Below are positions 1 to 6,090 of a stretch of DNA of 9,370 nt, piece after piece (the stretch's first letter is position 1; the number at the start of each line of letters is the position of its first letter). Origin of the DNA: Alphaproteobacteria bacterium (GTDB lineage: Bacteria; Pseudomonadota; Alphaproteobacteria; Rhizobiales; Hyphomicrobiaceae); the NCBI GenBank assembly GCA_005888525.1, contig VBAB01000132.1:1-9370 (forward strand), read 5' to 3'. The notes below the pieces were generated by a model. That model had not been told where the DNA came from. It saw only the letters and a program-made list of their open reading frames with translations, and did not search any database. Position numbers and translations under genes: made by a program.

Positions 1-2
1 AT

Positions 3-1178
3 TGGGTCAAGACGTCGCCCAATGCTGGCACGATCGCGAAGGACGGCGCGTTGGCGATCGAAGCGGCGCGGCAGACACCCGGGCAGATCGCTACCTTGAT
101 CCTGCCGGCGGATACGGCCTGGGGTGCGGCCGACGGCATCGCCGAGACGATGCCTCCCACTGCGCCGCCGAAGGTGTCGGATGATGCCGTCAAGGCAGCT
201 GCTGCGATGCTGCGCAATAGCGAGCGCGCGACCCTATTGATGGGGGGCGATGCCCTGCGCCATTCGTGTCTGGAATTGGCTGGGCGAATCGCGGCCAAAA
301 CGGGATGCGGGATTCTGACCGAGGGCGCCAACACCCGACTGGAGCGCGGCGCCGGCCGTGTCCAGGTCGAGCGCATTCCCTATGTCGTCGAGCGGGCTCT
401 CGGCGTGATGCGGGCCGCCGGCAACCTGGTGCTCGTGGGCGCGCGCGAGCCCGTCGCGTTCTTCGCCTATCCGGACCAGCCCAGTCTGCTGATGCCTGAG
501 AATGCCAGGTCCACCAAGCTGGCCGGCATCGAAGAGGATATGCAGGCCGCGCTGGAGGCCCTTGCCATCGAGCTGGGTGCGATGAGCACCGCGCCCGCTG
601 GGATCGCGGCGCCACGCCGGCCGGCGCTTCCAACCGGCGCCGTCACACCGGCCGCGATTGCCTCCATCCTGGGGGCCATGCTGCCCGAAGGTGCCATCGT
701 CGTCGACGAAAGCGTGACCACGGGCCGGGAGTTCTTCCCCGAGACAGCAGGCGCCCCGCCGCACGACTGGATCAACAACCGTGGTGGCTCCATAGGCTAC
801 GGCATGCCGGTCGCCGTCGGAGCTGCCATCGCCTGCCCCGACCGCAAGGTGATCGCGCTGGAAGGCGACGGCAGCGCCATGTACACGCTGCAATCGCTGT
901 GGACCATGGCCCGCGAGGGGCTGGCGATCACCACGCTGATTTTCGCCAACGGCACCTACAATATCCTGCGCGGCGAGTTGACCAACGTTGGGGTGCGAAA
1001 CCCCGGCCCGCGCGCGGTCGACATGCTGTCGATCGGACGTCCCGACCTCGATTGGGTCTCCCTGGCTCGCGGCATGGGTGTGGAGGCGTCCCGGGCCAAG
1101 ACCTGCGAGCAGCTGGTCAAAGGCTTGGGTGCCGGCCTGCGCTCGCAAGGCCCCTATTTGATAGAGGTGGCCTTATAG
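3..1178 (+). CDS. Thiamine-diphosphate enzyme, acetolactate synthase / benzoylformate decarboxylase family (5' truncated)
   Basis: The frame is open from the first bases, so the start lies outside the window; 391 residues are visible, while the family usually has about 510-560. The visible part begins near the end of the N-terminal pyrimidine-binding domain (WVKTSPNAG). The central domain follows, with LLMGGDALR and later NLVLVGAREPVAFF. The C-terminal pyrophosphate-binding domain carries the ThDP motif: EGDGSAMYTLQSLW (GDG at visible residues 288-290), closing at IFANGTYNIL. The Mg-ligand positions known from the family fit Asp289, Asn316 and Thr318. The usual Asn-Asn pair reads Ala-Asn here, which still keeps the ligand Asn. 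Such enzymes decarboxylate or ligate 2-oxo acids. No small regulatory subunit of acetolactate synthase is seen, so a catabolic 2-oxoacid enzyme is as likely as a biosynthetic AHAS. The catalytic Glu of the N-terminal domain is outside the window. Family is certain; substrate is unknown. Confidence 0.9.
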   Translation, partial: WVKTSPNAGTIAKDGALAIEAARQTPGQIATLILPADTAWGAADGIAETMPPTAPPKVSDDAVKAAAAMLRNSERATLLMGGDALRHSCLELAGRIAAKTGCGILTEGANTRLERGAGRVQVERIPYVVERALGVMRAAGNLVLVGAREPVAFFAYPDQPSLLMPENARSTKLAGIEEDMQAALEALAIELGAMSTAPAGIAAPRRPALPTGAVTPAAIASILGAMLPEGAIVVDESVTTGREFFPETAGAPPHDWINNRGGSIGYGMPVAVGAAIACPDRKVIALEGDGSAMYTLQSLWTMAREGLAITTLIFANGTYNILRGELTNVGVRNPGPRAVDMLSIGRPDLDWVSLARGMGVEASRAKTCEQLVKGLGAGLRSQGPYLIEVAL

Positions 1179-1227
1179 GAGCTCGCGTCAGGCTGCGGAG
1201 TCCGAGAGGAGCACGTGTCGATTGTGT

Positions 1228-2112
1228 CTATACGCGCTCCACTTGCTCTCGGCCGAAGAGACCAAAGGGTCGTACGAATAACGTTGCGACGAGCGCGACA
1301 TAGGAGGCAAGAAGACCGCAACCGCCACCCAAATGCGGGTCCAAATAGCCGGTAGCCAGGCTCTCGACTACGCCGATGAGGATTGCGGCAACGATCGTGC
1401 CGGGGATGCTGTCGAGACCGCCGATGATGACGATCGGGAAAATCTTGAGCCCGACCAGCCCCATTGCGAAGCCACCTCCGGTGACGAAGGTCCACAGCGT
1501 GCCACCAAGCACGCAGATCGCACCGGCGATGCACCAAACAATCAGGAGGTGATTAGATACATTGATGCCGACGGCCATGGCTGCTTGTTGATCATCGGCT
1601 ATTGCGCGCAGCGCCACCCCGGTTCGGCTTCGTTGATGAAACCAAGCGACGAGCGCGATCGTGGATGCCGCAATGAGCGCAGCGACCAGCTTTTCTGCCG
1701 GAATGTGCAGATGACTTAGGACGAGCGGCTCCGAAGGGATCGGGAGCAGAATGCCGCCCGAGACGCTGCCCGAGAATAATTGGGCTACCCCGCGAATGAG
1801 CGCGCCAACGCCAAGCGTGACCATGAGTAATGATGTCAGCGGCTGCCCAACTAGATGCCGTAAGACCAGCGAGTTGAAAAGAAAGGCGCACACGAACATG
1901 CCGGCGCAAGCGATAGCCATCGCGGCCGCGAGATCAAGCCACAGTACATGCAGCCCGGTGGCAACGAGGAGAGTGGCGAGCATTTGCCACTCGCCGAGCG
2001 CAAAGTTGATCACGCGTGACGCTTTGTAGACGACGACGAACGCGAGCGCGATCAGTGCATATAGGGCGCCCGCCAAAGCGCCCTCGATAGACAGCGAGAG
2101 AAAGAACAGCAT
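1228..2112 (-). CDS. livH: Branched-chain amino acid ABC transporter permease, LivH type
   Basis: The 294-residue product is a full-length inner-membrane permease of the HAAT (Liv) family, which moves leucine/isoleucine/valine or related amino acids and amides with a LivM partner, two ATPases (LivG, LivF) and a periplasmic binding protein. Family signs are the N-terminal helix followed by YKASRVINFALGE (residues 29-41), the cytoplasmic coupling-loop segment GVALRAIADDQQAAMAVGIN (165-184), the conserved GGLDSIPGTIVAAILIGVVE (231-250), and the C-terminal RPFGLFGRE. About eight hydrophobic helices can be read. The ATG start (2110-2112) has only a weak AGAGA-like ribosome site upstream. The gene is complete and undamaged, yet neither flank holds another Liv component: downstream it converges on the ThDP enzyme 49 bases away, and upstream lies a hydrolase on the same strand. 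The partners must be elsewhere or have been lost. Confidence 0.93.
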   Translation of the reverse strand: MLFFLSLSIEGALAGALYALIALAFVVVYKASRVINFALGEWQMLATLLVATGLHVLWLDLAAAMAIACAGMFVCAFLFNSLVLRHLVGQPLTSLLMVTLGVGALIRGVAQLFSGSVSGGILLPIPSEPLVLSHLHIPAEKLVAALIAASTIALVAWFHQRSRTGVALRAIADDQQAAMAVGINVSNHLLIVWCIAGAICVLGGTLWTFVTGGGFAMGLVGLKIFPIVIIGGLDSIPGTIVAAILIGVVESLATGYLDPHLGGGCGLLASYVALVATLFVRPFGLFGREQVERV

Positions 2113-2292
2113 TCGTTACTATCTCTGCGGTGGGCGCTGCCGTCTCCACTCAGGCCGCGCCGCAGCGTGATGTTCATCGCGTAGGCAGTCCATCGATGGC
2201 ATTGGGATGACACAGGCGCGTCGGTCGAAGTACCCCAGGCAGCTGGCGTTCGACAACCGGCCATCCAGGGAGAGTTCGCCCCAATTCGAAAC

Positions 2293-3030
2293 CTACCGGA
2301 GGAACTCGAGCACAGTAGTCCAAGATGCCTTGGCGGCTTCAGCGTTGTAGCCGAGCCTCCCGAATTCGGCGCGATCTGGGAGACCCCGCATATCGAAGCC
2401 ATGACGGGCGTTGGGGTACAAGACCGCGCGTGAACTGTTGGGCATCCCTTTTATCACCCGATCGCATAGGGCAGGAAGGGCAACCTCATCCTTCGTGCCC
2501 ATGAGCATCAAGGCTGAGATACTTGTCGACGACCATGGCAGAGCTCGCCGGCAATCAGGATAATACATCGCCGCTTTAGCGAGCAGGGACGGCCCAGAAG
2601 GCATGCTCGACAGTGCGGCGAGGACACCACCACCTCCAAAGGACCAGCCGATGACGAATATCTTGTCAGAGGCGACGCGTGCCTGGCCCTTGATCCAAGC
2701 AGCGGCTTCGAGAATGTCGGCGGCGACCTCGGCGTGCGAGACATCGCGGCCACCGGCACAGTTCGTCAAACGGCGCCGCGTTAGATAATCGACGAACACC
2801 ACGAAGTAGCCGGCCGCCTGCAATTCGCTCGCGCGCTCGTCATAGTGGTTGATGCCGTTGCGGGTGACAAAACCGGAACATCCAGGAACAAGCAGGACGA
2901 CAGGGTTTGACGCGCCCCCCGAAGGCTCCAATACGCGAAAGGGTTCCGCAGCAAGTGCGATGCTGGCAGCCAAGACGGCTGCGGCCAAACACAGAATATG
3001 GGCACACGTTCTCTCGCGCGTCGATCGCAT
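2293..3030 (-). CDS. Exported alpha/beta hydrolase, dienelactone hydrolase family (Ser nucleophile)
   Basis: From the ATG at 3028-3030 the product has 245 residues. A longer in-frame start at 3112-3114 adds 28 polar residues. The shorter start is chosen because it begins a good signal peptide: MRSTRER, then a hydrophobic stretch ILCLAAAVLAASIALA, with cleavage likely after ALA or ALAA near residue 27-28. Neither start has a clear ribosome site. The mature part shows the alpha/beta hydrolase fold: VVLLVPGCSGF (oxyanion region), nucleophile elbow GWSFGGGG with Ser130, Asp181 in GTKDEVALP, and His210 in NARHGFD, giving a complete triad. Classical dienelactone hydrolases use Cys; this one has Ser, so an esterase or lipase-like role on a periplasmic ester or lactone is more likely than chlorocatechol degradation. 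Four cysteines remain in the mature protein and could form disulfides. It lies 180 bases upstream of livH on the same strand; a shared transcript is possible but not shown. Confidence 0.88.
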   Translation of the reverse strand: MRSTRERTCAHILCLAAAVLAASIALAAEPFRVLEPSGGASNPVVLLVPGCSGFVTRNGINHYDERASELQAAGYFVVFVDYLTRRRLTNCAGGRDVSHAEVAADILEAAAWIKGQARVASDKIFVIGWSFGGGGVLAALSSMPSGPSLLAKAAMYYPDCRRALPWSSTSISALMLMGTKDEVALPALCDRVIKGMPNSSRAVLYPNARHGFDMRGLPDRAEFGRLGYNAEAAKASWTTVLEFLR

Positions 3031-3224
3031 ATAGGTCAGGCTGCATTCGCCTCGGCGCGTCCCCGCGCTTTTCTTACCACGGATCTTGGCTTGACCCAAC
3101 TTTGGTTCGCTCATCTCGCGCTGATGAGGCCACAGTCGGCACCAGCACTCTCTTGAGTGGGAGGTATTGAGCGGATAGCGTCAGAACCCGCAAAAGCCTT
3201 GGTAAGGTATCCTGGGAGACGCCT

Positions 3225-4289
3225 ATGTGGTCTCGGAACGCGTTCACCGAGAGACTCGACCTCAAATGGCCAATTCTACAGGCGCCGATGGGATGGCTGA
3301 GCACCCCGGCGCTCGCCTCGGCCGTGAGTAACGCCGGGGGCCTCGGCGGTCTCGGCATGTGGGGTTTCTCGGCGCAGGATGCCGAGCGGCGCATCGCCGG
3401 ATTCCGACAGCAAAGCGCCGGCAGCCTCAATGTCAACTATCCGCTTTGGCCGGAACCAAAGATTACAGCGGACGCGAGCGAAGCGATGCGCACGCGTCTG
3501 CAGGCGCACTACGACGCCAAGGGTCTGGGGGCGGTGCCCAAGCCCGAGGGAGCGGCGAGCGAAGTTGGCCGCGAGCACCTCGCCATGCTCCTGCGCGCAA
3601 AGCCGCAAGTGGTCAGCTTCCATTTCGGCTTGCCTCAGCCTGAGGTCATGCAAGCCATCAAGAGTGCGGGAATCTTCATCATCTCAAGCGCCACCACCGT
3701 GGCAGAGGCGAGGATATTGGAGGAACGTGGGGTCGACGCGATCATCGCCCAGGGCACGGAAGCCGGCGGTCATCGCGGCACCTTCACTGGCGTGGACATG
3801 AGCATGCAGCCGGGCCTCTTTGCCCTTCTGCCCCAGGTCGTCGACGCGGTGAGCGTCCCCGTCATTGCCGCTGGCGGCGTCGCTGACGGGCGCACCGTCG
3901 CCGCGGCGTTCATGCTTGGAGCCAGTGCCGTGCAATTGGGGACGGCGTTCCTGCGCTGCGAGGAGGCCAACGTGCTGGACGCCCACCGCGCAGCCCTCCG
4001 TGAGGCGAACGATGCCTGCACCATCGTCACCGACGTGATCACGGGCAGGCCCGCCCGATACATCAGGAACAAGCTCACGGACGACCTCATCGCCTCTGGG
4101 CTCGAACCGGTGGCTTTTCCCGCGCAGCTGAGCCTGACGGCTCCGCTCGGCATGACAGGAGATCGAGATCTCACGGCCCTGTTCGCAGGACAATCCGCGG
4201 CCCTGGCAAAGGATACGACAGCAGCCGTGTTGGTCGAATCTCTAGCAGAAGCGACGTCTCGGCGCCTTGGAGCATTCGCGCGTCCCTAA
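3225..4289 (+). CDS. Nitronate monooxygenase (2-nitropropane dioxygenase family, FMN-dependent)
   Basis: The 354-residue cytoplasmic TIM-barrel flavoprotein belongs to the nitronate monooxygenase family, which oxidises alkyl nitronates such as propionate 3-nitronate to the carbonyl compound and nitrite. Visible motifs in order are PILQAPMGWLSTPALASAVS at the N-terminus (residues 16-35), GGLGGLGMWG (38-47), VVSFHFGLP (129-137), AQGTEAGGHRG with the family's catalytic His at residue 183, VPVIAAGGVADGR (211-223, FMN phosphate region) and GASAVQLGTAFLRCEE (232-247). Length fits the family. The ATG at 3225 is supported by GGGAG at 3214-3218, six bases upstream. It is divergent from the exported hydrolase and followed 124 bases later by an arylformamidase-like hydrolase on the same strand. 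Enoyl-ACP reductase FabK is related, but the EAGGHRG segment favours NMO. The physiological substrate is not shown. Confidence 0.93.
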   Translation: MWSRNAFTERLDLKWPILQAPMGWLSTPALASAVSNAGGLGGLGMWGFSAQDAERRIAGFRQQSAGSLNVNYPLWPEPKITADASEAMRTRLQAHYDAKGLGAVPKPEGAASEVGREHLAMLLRAKPQVVSFHFGLPQPEVMQAIKSAGIFIISSATTVAEARILEERGVDAIIAQGTEAGGHRGTFTGVDMSMQPGLFALLPQVVDAVSVPVIAAGGVADGRTVAAAFMLGASAVQLGTAFLRCEEANVLDAHRAALREANDACTIVTDVITGRPARYIRNKLTDDLIASGLEPVAFPAQLSLTAPLGMTGDRDLTALFAGQSAALAKDTTAAVLVESLAEATSRRLGAFARP

Positions 4290-4402
4290 CCTAGCCGAGG
4301 CTGTGGTTTGGGCACGTGTGGTGAGTCGTTATCTTGGCGCTGGCGCTCCTGATGTACCGGCGCTACCGCGCAATGCGGAATTATCTCGTAAAATCAATAC
4401 CC

Positions 4403-4408
4403 AGGAGG
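4403..4408 (+). promoter_or_regulatory. Shine-Dalgarno AGGAGG deciding a TTG start
   Basis: A full AGGAGG lies five bases before the TTG at 4414. It is the strongest ribosome site in this part of the frame and selects that TTG over the longer reading, which would overlap the end of the nitronate monooxygenase gene. Confidence 0.75.
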
Positions 4409-4413
4409 TCAGG

Positions 4414-5229
4414 TTGGACTACGAGGCCGAATACAACAATCGCCGGCGCGTGCCCGAGCATGTGGAGATCAACGCGCGCTGGCAGACGGCGTCGGCAGCC
4501 TATCGCTCGACCGCGCGCGCCGATCTCGACCAGCCCTATGGTCCGGGAGAGCGCCATCGCTACGACCTCTACTTTGCCGGCGACCCCAAAGCGCCACTGG
4601 TCGTCTACGTCCACGGGGGCTATTGGCAGCGCGGCGACCGCAAGGAGTATGCGTTTCTCGCGCGTGCGCTCAACGCTGCCGGTCTCGAGGTCGCCGTCCC
4701 GTCCTATTCCCTGTGCCCGGCAGTCTCAGTCATGGACATTGTTGGGGAGATCAGACTCTGTCTTGCGGTCCTATGGAGGAAGACCGGCAAGCATCCTCTC
4801 GTCGTCGGCCACTCTGCGGGTGGGCACCTGACGGCGGCGATGGTGGCGAGCGACTGGAGCAAAGTCGTCGGCGTGCCCCCGGATCTGGTGCGTGCAGGGG
4901 TCGCCATCAGCGGCGTGTTCGATCTGCCCCCGCTCATACCGACCAGCCTCAACGAGGCGCTGCGCCTCGATGCCCAGACCGCGCGCGCGGCAAGCCCCCT
5001 GTTCTGGCCGCCACCGCCCAAGGGCCGCACGCTGGTGGCGGCGGTGGGTGGGGCCGAAAGCGCGGAGTTCCTGCGGCAGAGCCGGGACATCGTGGCGGCC
5101 TGGGAGCGGGCGGGTCTCGCGTGCGAGTACCTCGAGGTGCCAGGCGCCAACCACTTCACGGTGGTGGACGAGCTGACGAGGCCTGGGAGCGCACTCTCCG
5201 GCAAGGTCGCCGCGCTCGCACGTATGTGA
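4414..5229 (+). CDS. Alpha/beta hydrolase, arylformamidase (kynurenine formamidase)-like
   Basis: From TTG 4414 the product has 271 residues. The frame is open further upstream to about 4267, but that part lacks a ribosome site and overlaps the previous gene, whereas the 4414 start gives MDYEAEYNNRRRVPEH, which looks like a natural N-terminus for this family. Visible motifs are VVYVHGGYWQRGDR (oxyanion HGGYW at residues 67-71), the nucleophile elbow GHSAGGH with Ser134, SGVFDLPPLIPTSLNEALRLD (166-186, a segment typical of eukaryotic and bacterial kynurenine formamidases), and GANHFTVVDEL with His247. The acid is probably Glu215 in GGAESAEFLRQS, where relatives often have Asp. Arylformamidases hydrolyse N-formyl-kynurenine, but many bacterial members of this family are general esterases or amidases, and no tryptophan-catabolism genes are visible. 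Likely co-transcribed with the nitronate monooxygenase 124 bases upstream. Activity is inferred from family only. Confidence 0.87.
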   Translation: MDYEAEYNNRRRVPEHVEINARWQTASAAYRSTARADLDQPYGPGERHRYDLYFAGDPKAPLVVYVHGGYWQRGDRKEYAFLARALNAAGLEVAVPSYSLCPAVSVMDIVGEIRLCLAVLWRKTGKHPLVVGHSAGGHLTAAMVASDWSKVVGVPPDLVRAGVAISGVFDLPPLIPTSLNEALRLDAQTARAASPLFWPPPPKGRTLVAAVGGAESAEFLRQSRDIVAAWERAGLACEYLEVPGANHFTVVDELTRPGSALSGKVAALARM

Positions 5230-5235
5230 CGCGAC

Positions 5236-5385
5236 ATGGCCAATCTGAAAGCGCAGACGCGCGAATAGCTCGAGACCATCAGCACGGCGACGGCATGTAC
5301 GGCGCTCTACGAGAAGGGCCTGCACGCCAAGCTCGGTGCCGACGGCAAGTACATATTCACCCACAAGAACGGCGCTTCCTATTGA
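5236..5385 (+). pseudogene. Remnant resembling the N-terminus of an RraA-family aldolase/regulator-like protein, with an in-frame TAG
   Basis: An ATG seven bases after the hydrolase stop opens a frame reading MANLKAQTRE, then TAG (5266-5268), and continues in the same frame as LETISTATACTALYEKGL. A further 20 codons end at a TGA (5383-5385). The pattern of a charged start followed by L-x-x-I-S-T-A-T-x-C-T-A-L-x-x-x-G-L resembles, from memory, the beginning of RraA-like proteins (4-carboxy-4-hydroxy-2-oxoadipate / HMG aldolase type), which normally run to over 200 residues. The TAG could have come from a leucine codon by one base change. The last part, containing GKYIFTHKNGAS, does not fit that family in my judgement and may mark a deletion join. 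Position and spacing suggest a former third gene of the operon. If the TAG is a sequencing error, a 49-residue protein remains. Confidence 0.5.
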
Positions 5386-5563
5386 ATCGCGGGCAGGAGT
5401 GCCGCCTCTCCCCTTGGTTGCACCTGCGAAACCGCAGTGAGCATATCGCGGGCACCGAAATCGTCGGCCTTGCCCCCAAATGTTCTTATGATGCCTTTTG
5501 GACACGGGCTCGCCCGATGCGCCGTTCAGGCGTGCGTGGCTTGGGCAACCGGCCGCGCGCTGA

Positions 5564-5581
5564 TGCTAAACTGCATACAAT
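5564..5581 (+). promoter_or_regulatory. Weak candidate -10 region before the small membrane protein gene
   Basis: An AT-richer island in otherwise GC-rich DNA contains TGCTAAACT (an extended -10-like TGnTAAACT) and TACAAT at 5576-5581, about 45-60 bases before the GTG start. No good -35 hexamer lies at the standard 16-18 base distance; TTGGGC at 5541 is 20 bases from TAAACT. The call rests on composition and partial consensus only. Confidence 0.25.
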
Positions 5582-5610
5582 CGGCGCTCGCCGGAGAGCT
5601 TCGGTACTCC

Positions 5611-5617
5611 AAGGAGG
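5611..5617 (+). promoter_or_regulatory. Shine-Dalgarno AAGGAGG deciding a GTG start
   Basis: AAGGAGG lies seven bases before GTG 5625 and thirteen before ATG 5631. The spacing favours the GTG. It also shows that the membrane protein is translated on its own, rather than being the tail of the long out-of-phase reading frame that runs through the hydrolase gene. Confidence 0.75.
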
Positions 5618-5624
5618 TCATTGC

Positions 5625-5945
5625 GTGCACATGACAGCCCGCTTCTTCCTTTCGCTTGGAAACGTCTTCTTCTCGCTCCTGCTCGGCGCAGTAGCGCTCG
5701 GATTCTTCTGGATGTATTTCCCCGATCTGACGCTGCAGCTGTTCAAGTGGGCAGGCACGTTGCGCGAGAGCCTGCTCTCCAGCGCATGGTCGGCGCGCTA
5801 CGAGGTGGCACTGCGCCTGTTCGTGGACGAGCGCCAGATCGTCTACATGGGATTCGTGCTCGCGACCCGCATTGTGGTCGGGCTCATCATCGTCCTGGTA
5901 TCCAGGTTTCTGGGCGGCAAAGCCGAGCAGGAATTTCCCATCTGA
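5625..5945 (+). CDS. Small two-helix inner-membrane protein of unknown function
   Basis: A 106-residue protein with two clear hydrophobic segments, roughly residues 11-34 (VFFSLLLGAVALGFFW) and 73-96 (VYMGFVLATRIVVGLIIVLV). They are separated by an amphipathic, charged stretch with ESLLSSAWSARYEVALRLFVDER. The C-terminus is short, polar and acidic (GGKAEQEFPI). The GTG start is fixed by a full AAGGAGG; the ATG two codons later is the alternative. No motif allows a family assignment. It stands alone, about 240 bases after the RraA-like remnant and about 145 bases before the penicillin-binding protein gene. A link to the cell envelope is possible from its location and hydrophobicity, but this is only a guess. 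Confidence 0.78.
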   Translation: MHMTARFFLSLGNVFFSLLLGAVALGFFWMYFPDLTLQLFKWAGTLRESLLSSAWSARYEVALRLFVDERQIVYMGFVLATRIVVGLIIVLVSRFLGGKAEQEFPI

Positions 5946-5982
5946 GGCCGGTGGGGCCCCAGAGCGAGATCGTTCCTCTTCA

Positions 5983-6004
5983 GCCTCGATGTTGGATTCG
6001 AGGC
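5983..6004 (+). terminator. Hairpin downstream of the small membrane protein gene (possible terminator)
   Basis: A perfect 7-bp stem GCCTCGA / TCGAGGC encloses an 8-base loop, 38 bases after the stop codon at 5945. No T-run follows, so it does not meet the usual intrinsic terminator pattern. It sits just before the interspersed repeat copy and could be part of that element instead. Confidence 0.35.
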
Positions 6005-6013
6005 GATGTCGTG

Positions 6014-6035
6014 CAATCTGAAGCGATCCTGCTCT
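6014..6035 (-). repeat. 22-bp interspersed repeat, copy 1 (inverted relative to copy 2)
   Basis: On the - strand this segment reads AGAGCAGGATCGCTTCAG followed by ATTG, identical over 22 bases to 9154-9175 on the + strand. Both copies lie in intergenic DNA. Similar short sequences built around GATCCTGCTCT or its complement are, as I recall, frequent between genes in Bradyrhizobium-like genomes. The adjoining bases include the palindrome CTCTAGAG (6032-6039). The matching bases stop at the 22-bp border on both sides. Confidence 0.8.
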
Positions 6036-6090
6036 AGAGTTAACCCGATCTTAAAGCCGGCGTCGGTAGCGTAGGCTCGGCGCGCCGGAG

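Noticed and set aside
234..1148. 304-residue open frame on the - strand opposite the ThDP enzyme
   Set aside because: Low-complexity shadow composition with no recognisable motif, while the + strand frame carries the full ThDP motif.
1179..1227. Possible terminator between the convergent ThDP enzyme and livH
   Set aside because: No stem of useful length followed by a T-run was found in this short gap.
2113..2292. 180-base gap between livH and the exported hydrolase
   Set aside because: Read in all frames; short open stretches run across it, but none shows a recognisable protein, and no clear promoter or terminator was found.
3031..3224. Divergent gap between the exported hydrolase and the nitronate monooxygenase as a regulatory region
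   Set aside because: Promoters must be here or close by for one or both genes, but no convincing -35/-10 pair or operator palindrome could be picked out by eye.
4771..5505. 244-residue - strand frame across the hydrolase 3' half and the gap after it
   Set aside because: Its composition is that of an antisense shadow (Arg/His/Gly-rich), with no motif and no ribosome site seen.
4623..5624. Long + strand frame reaching from inside the hydrolase gene into the small membrane protein
   Set aside because: The first part is out of phase with the hydrolase and rich in Arg/Gly/Pro. Only the last 106 residues behind AAGGAGG look like a real protein.
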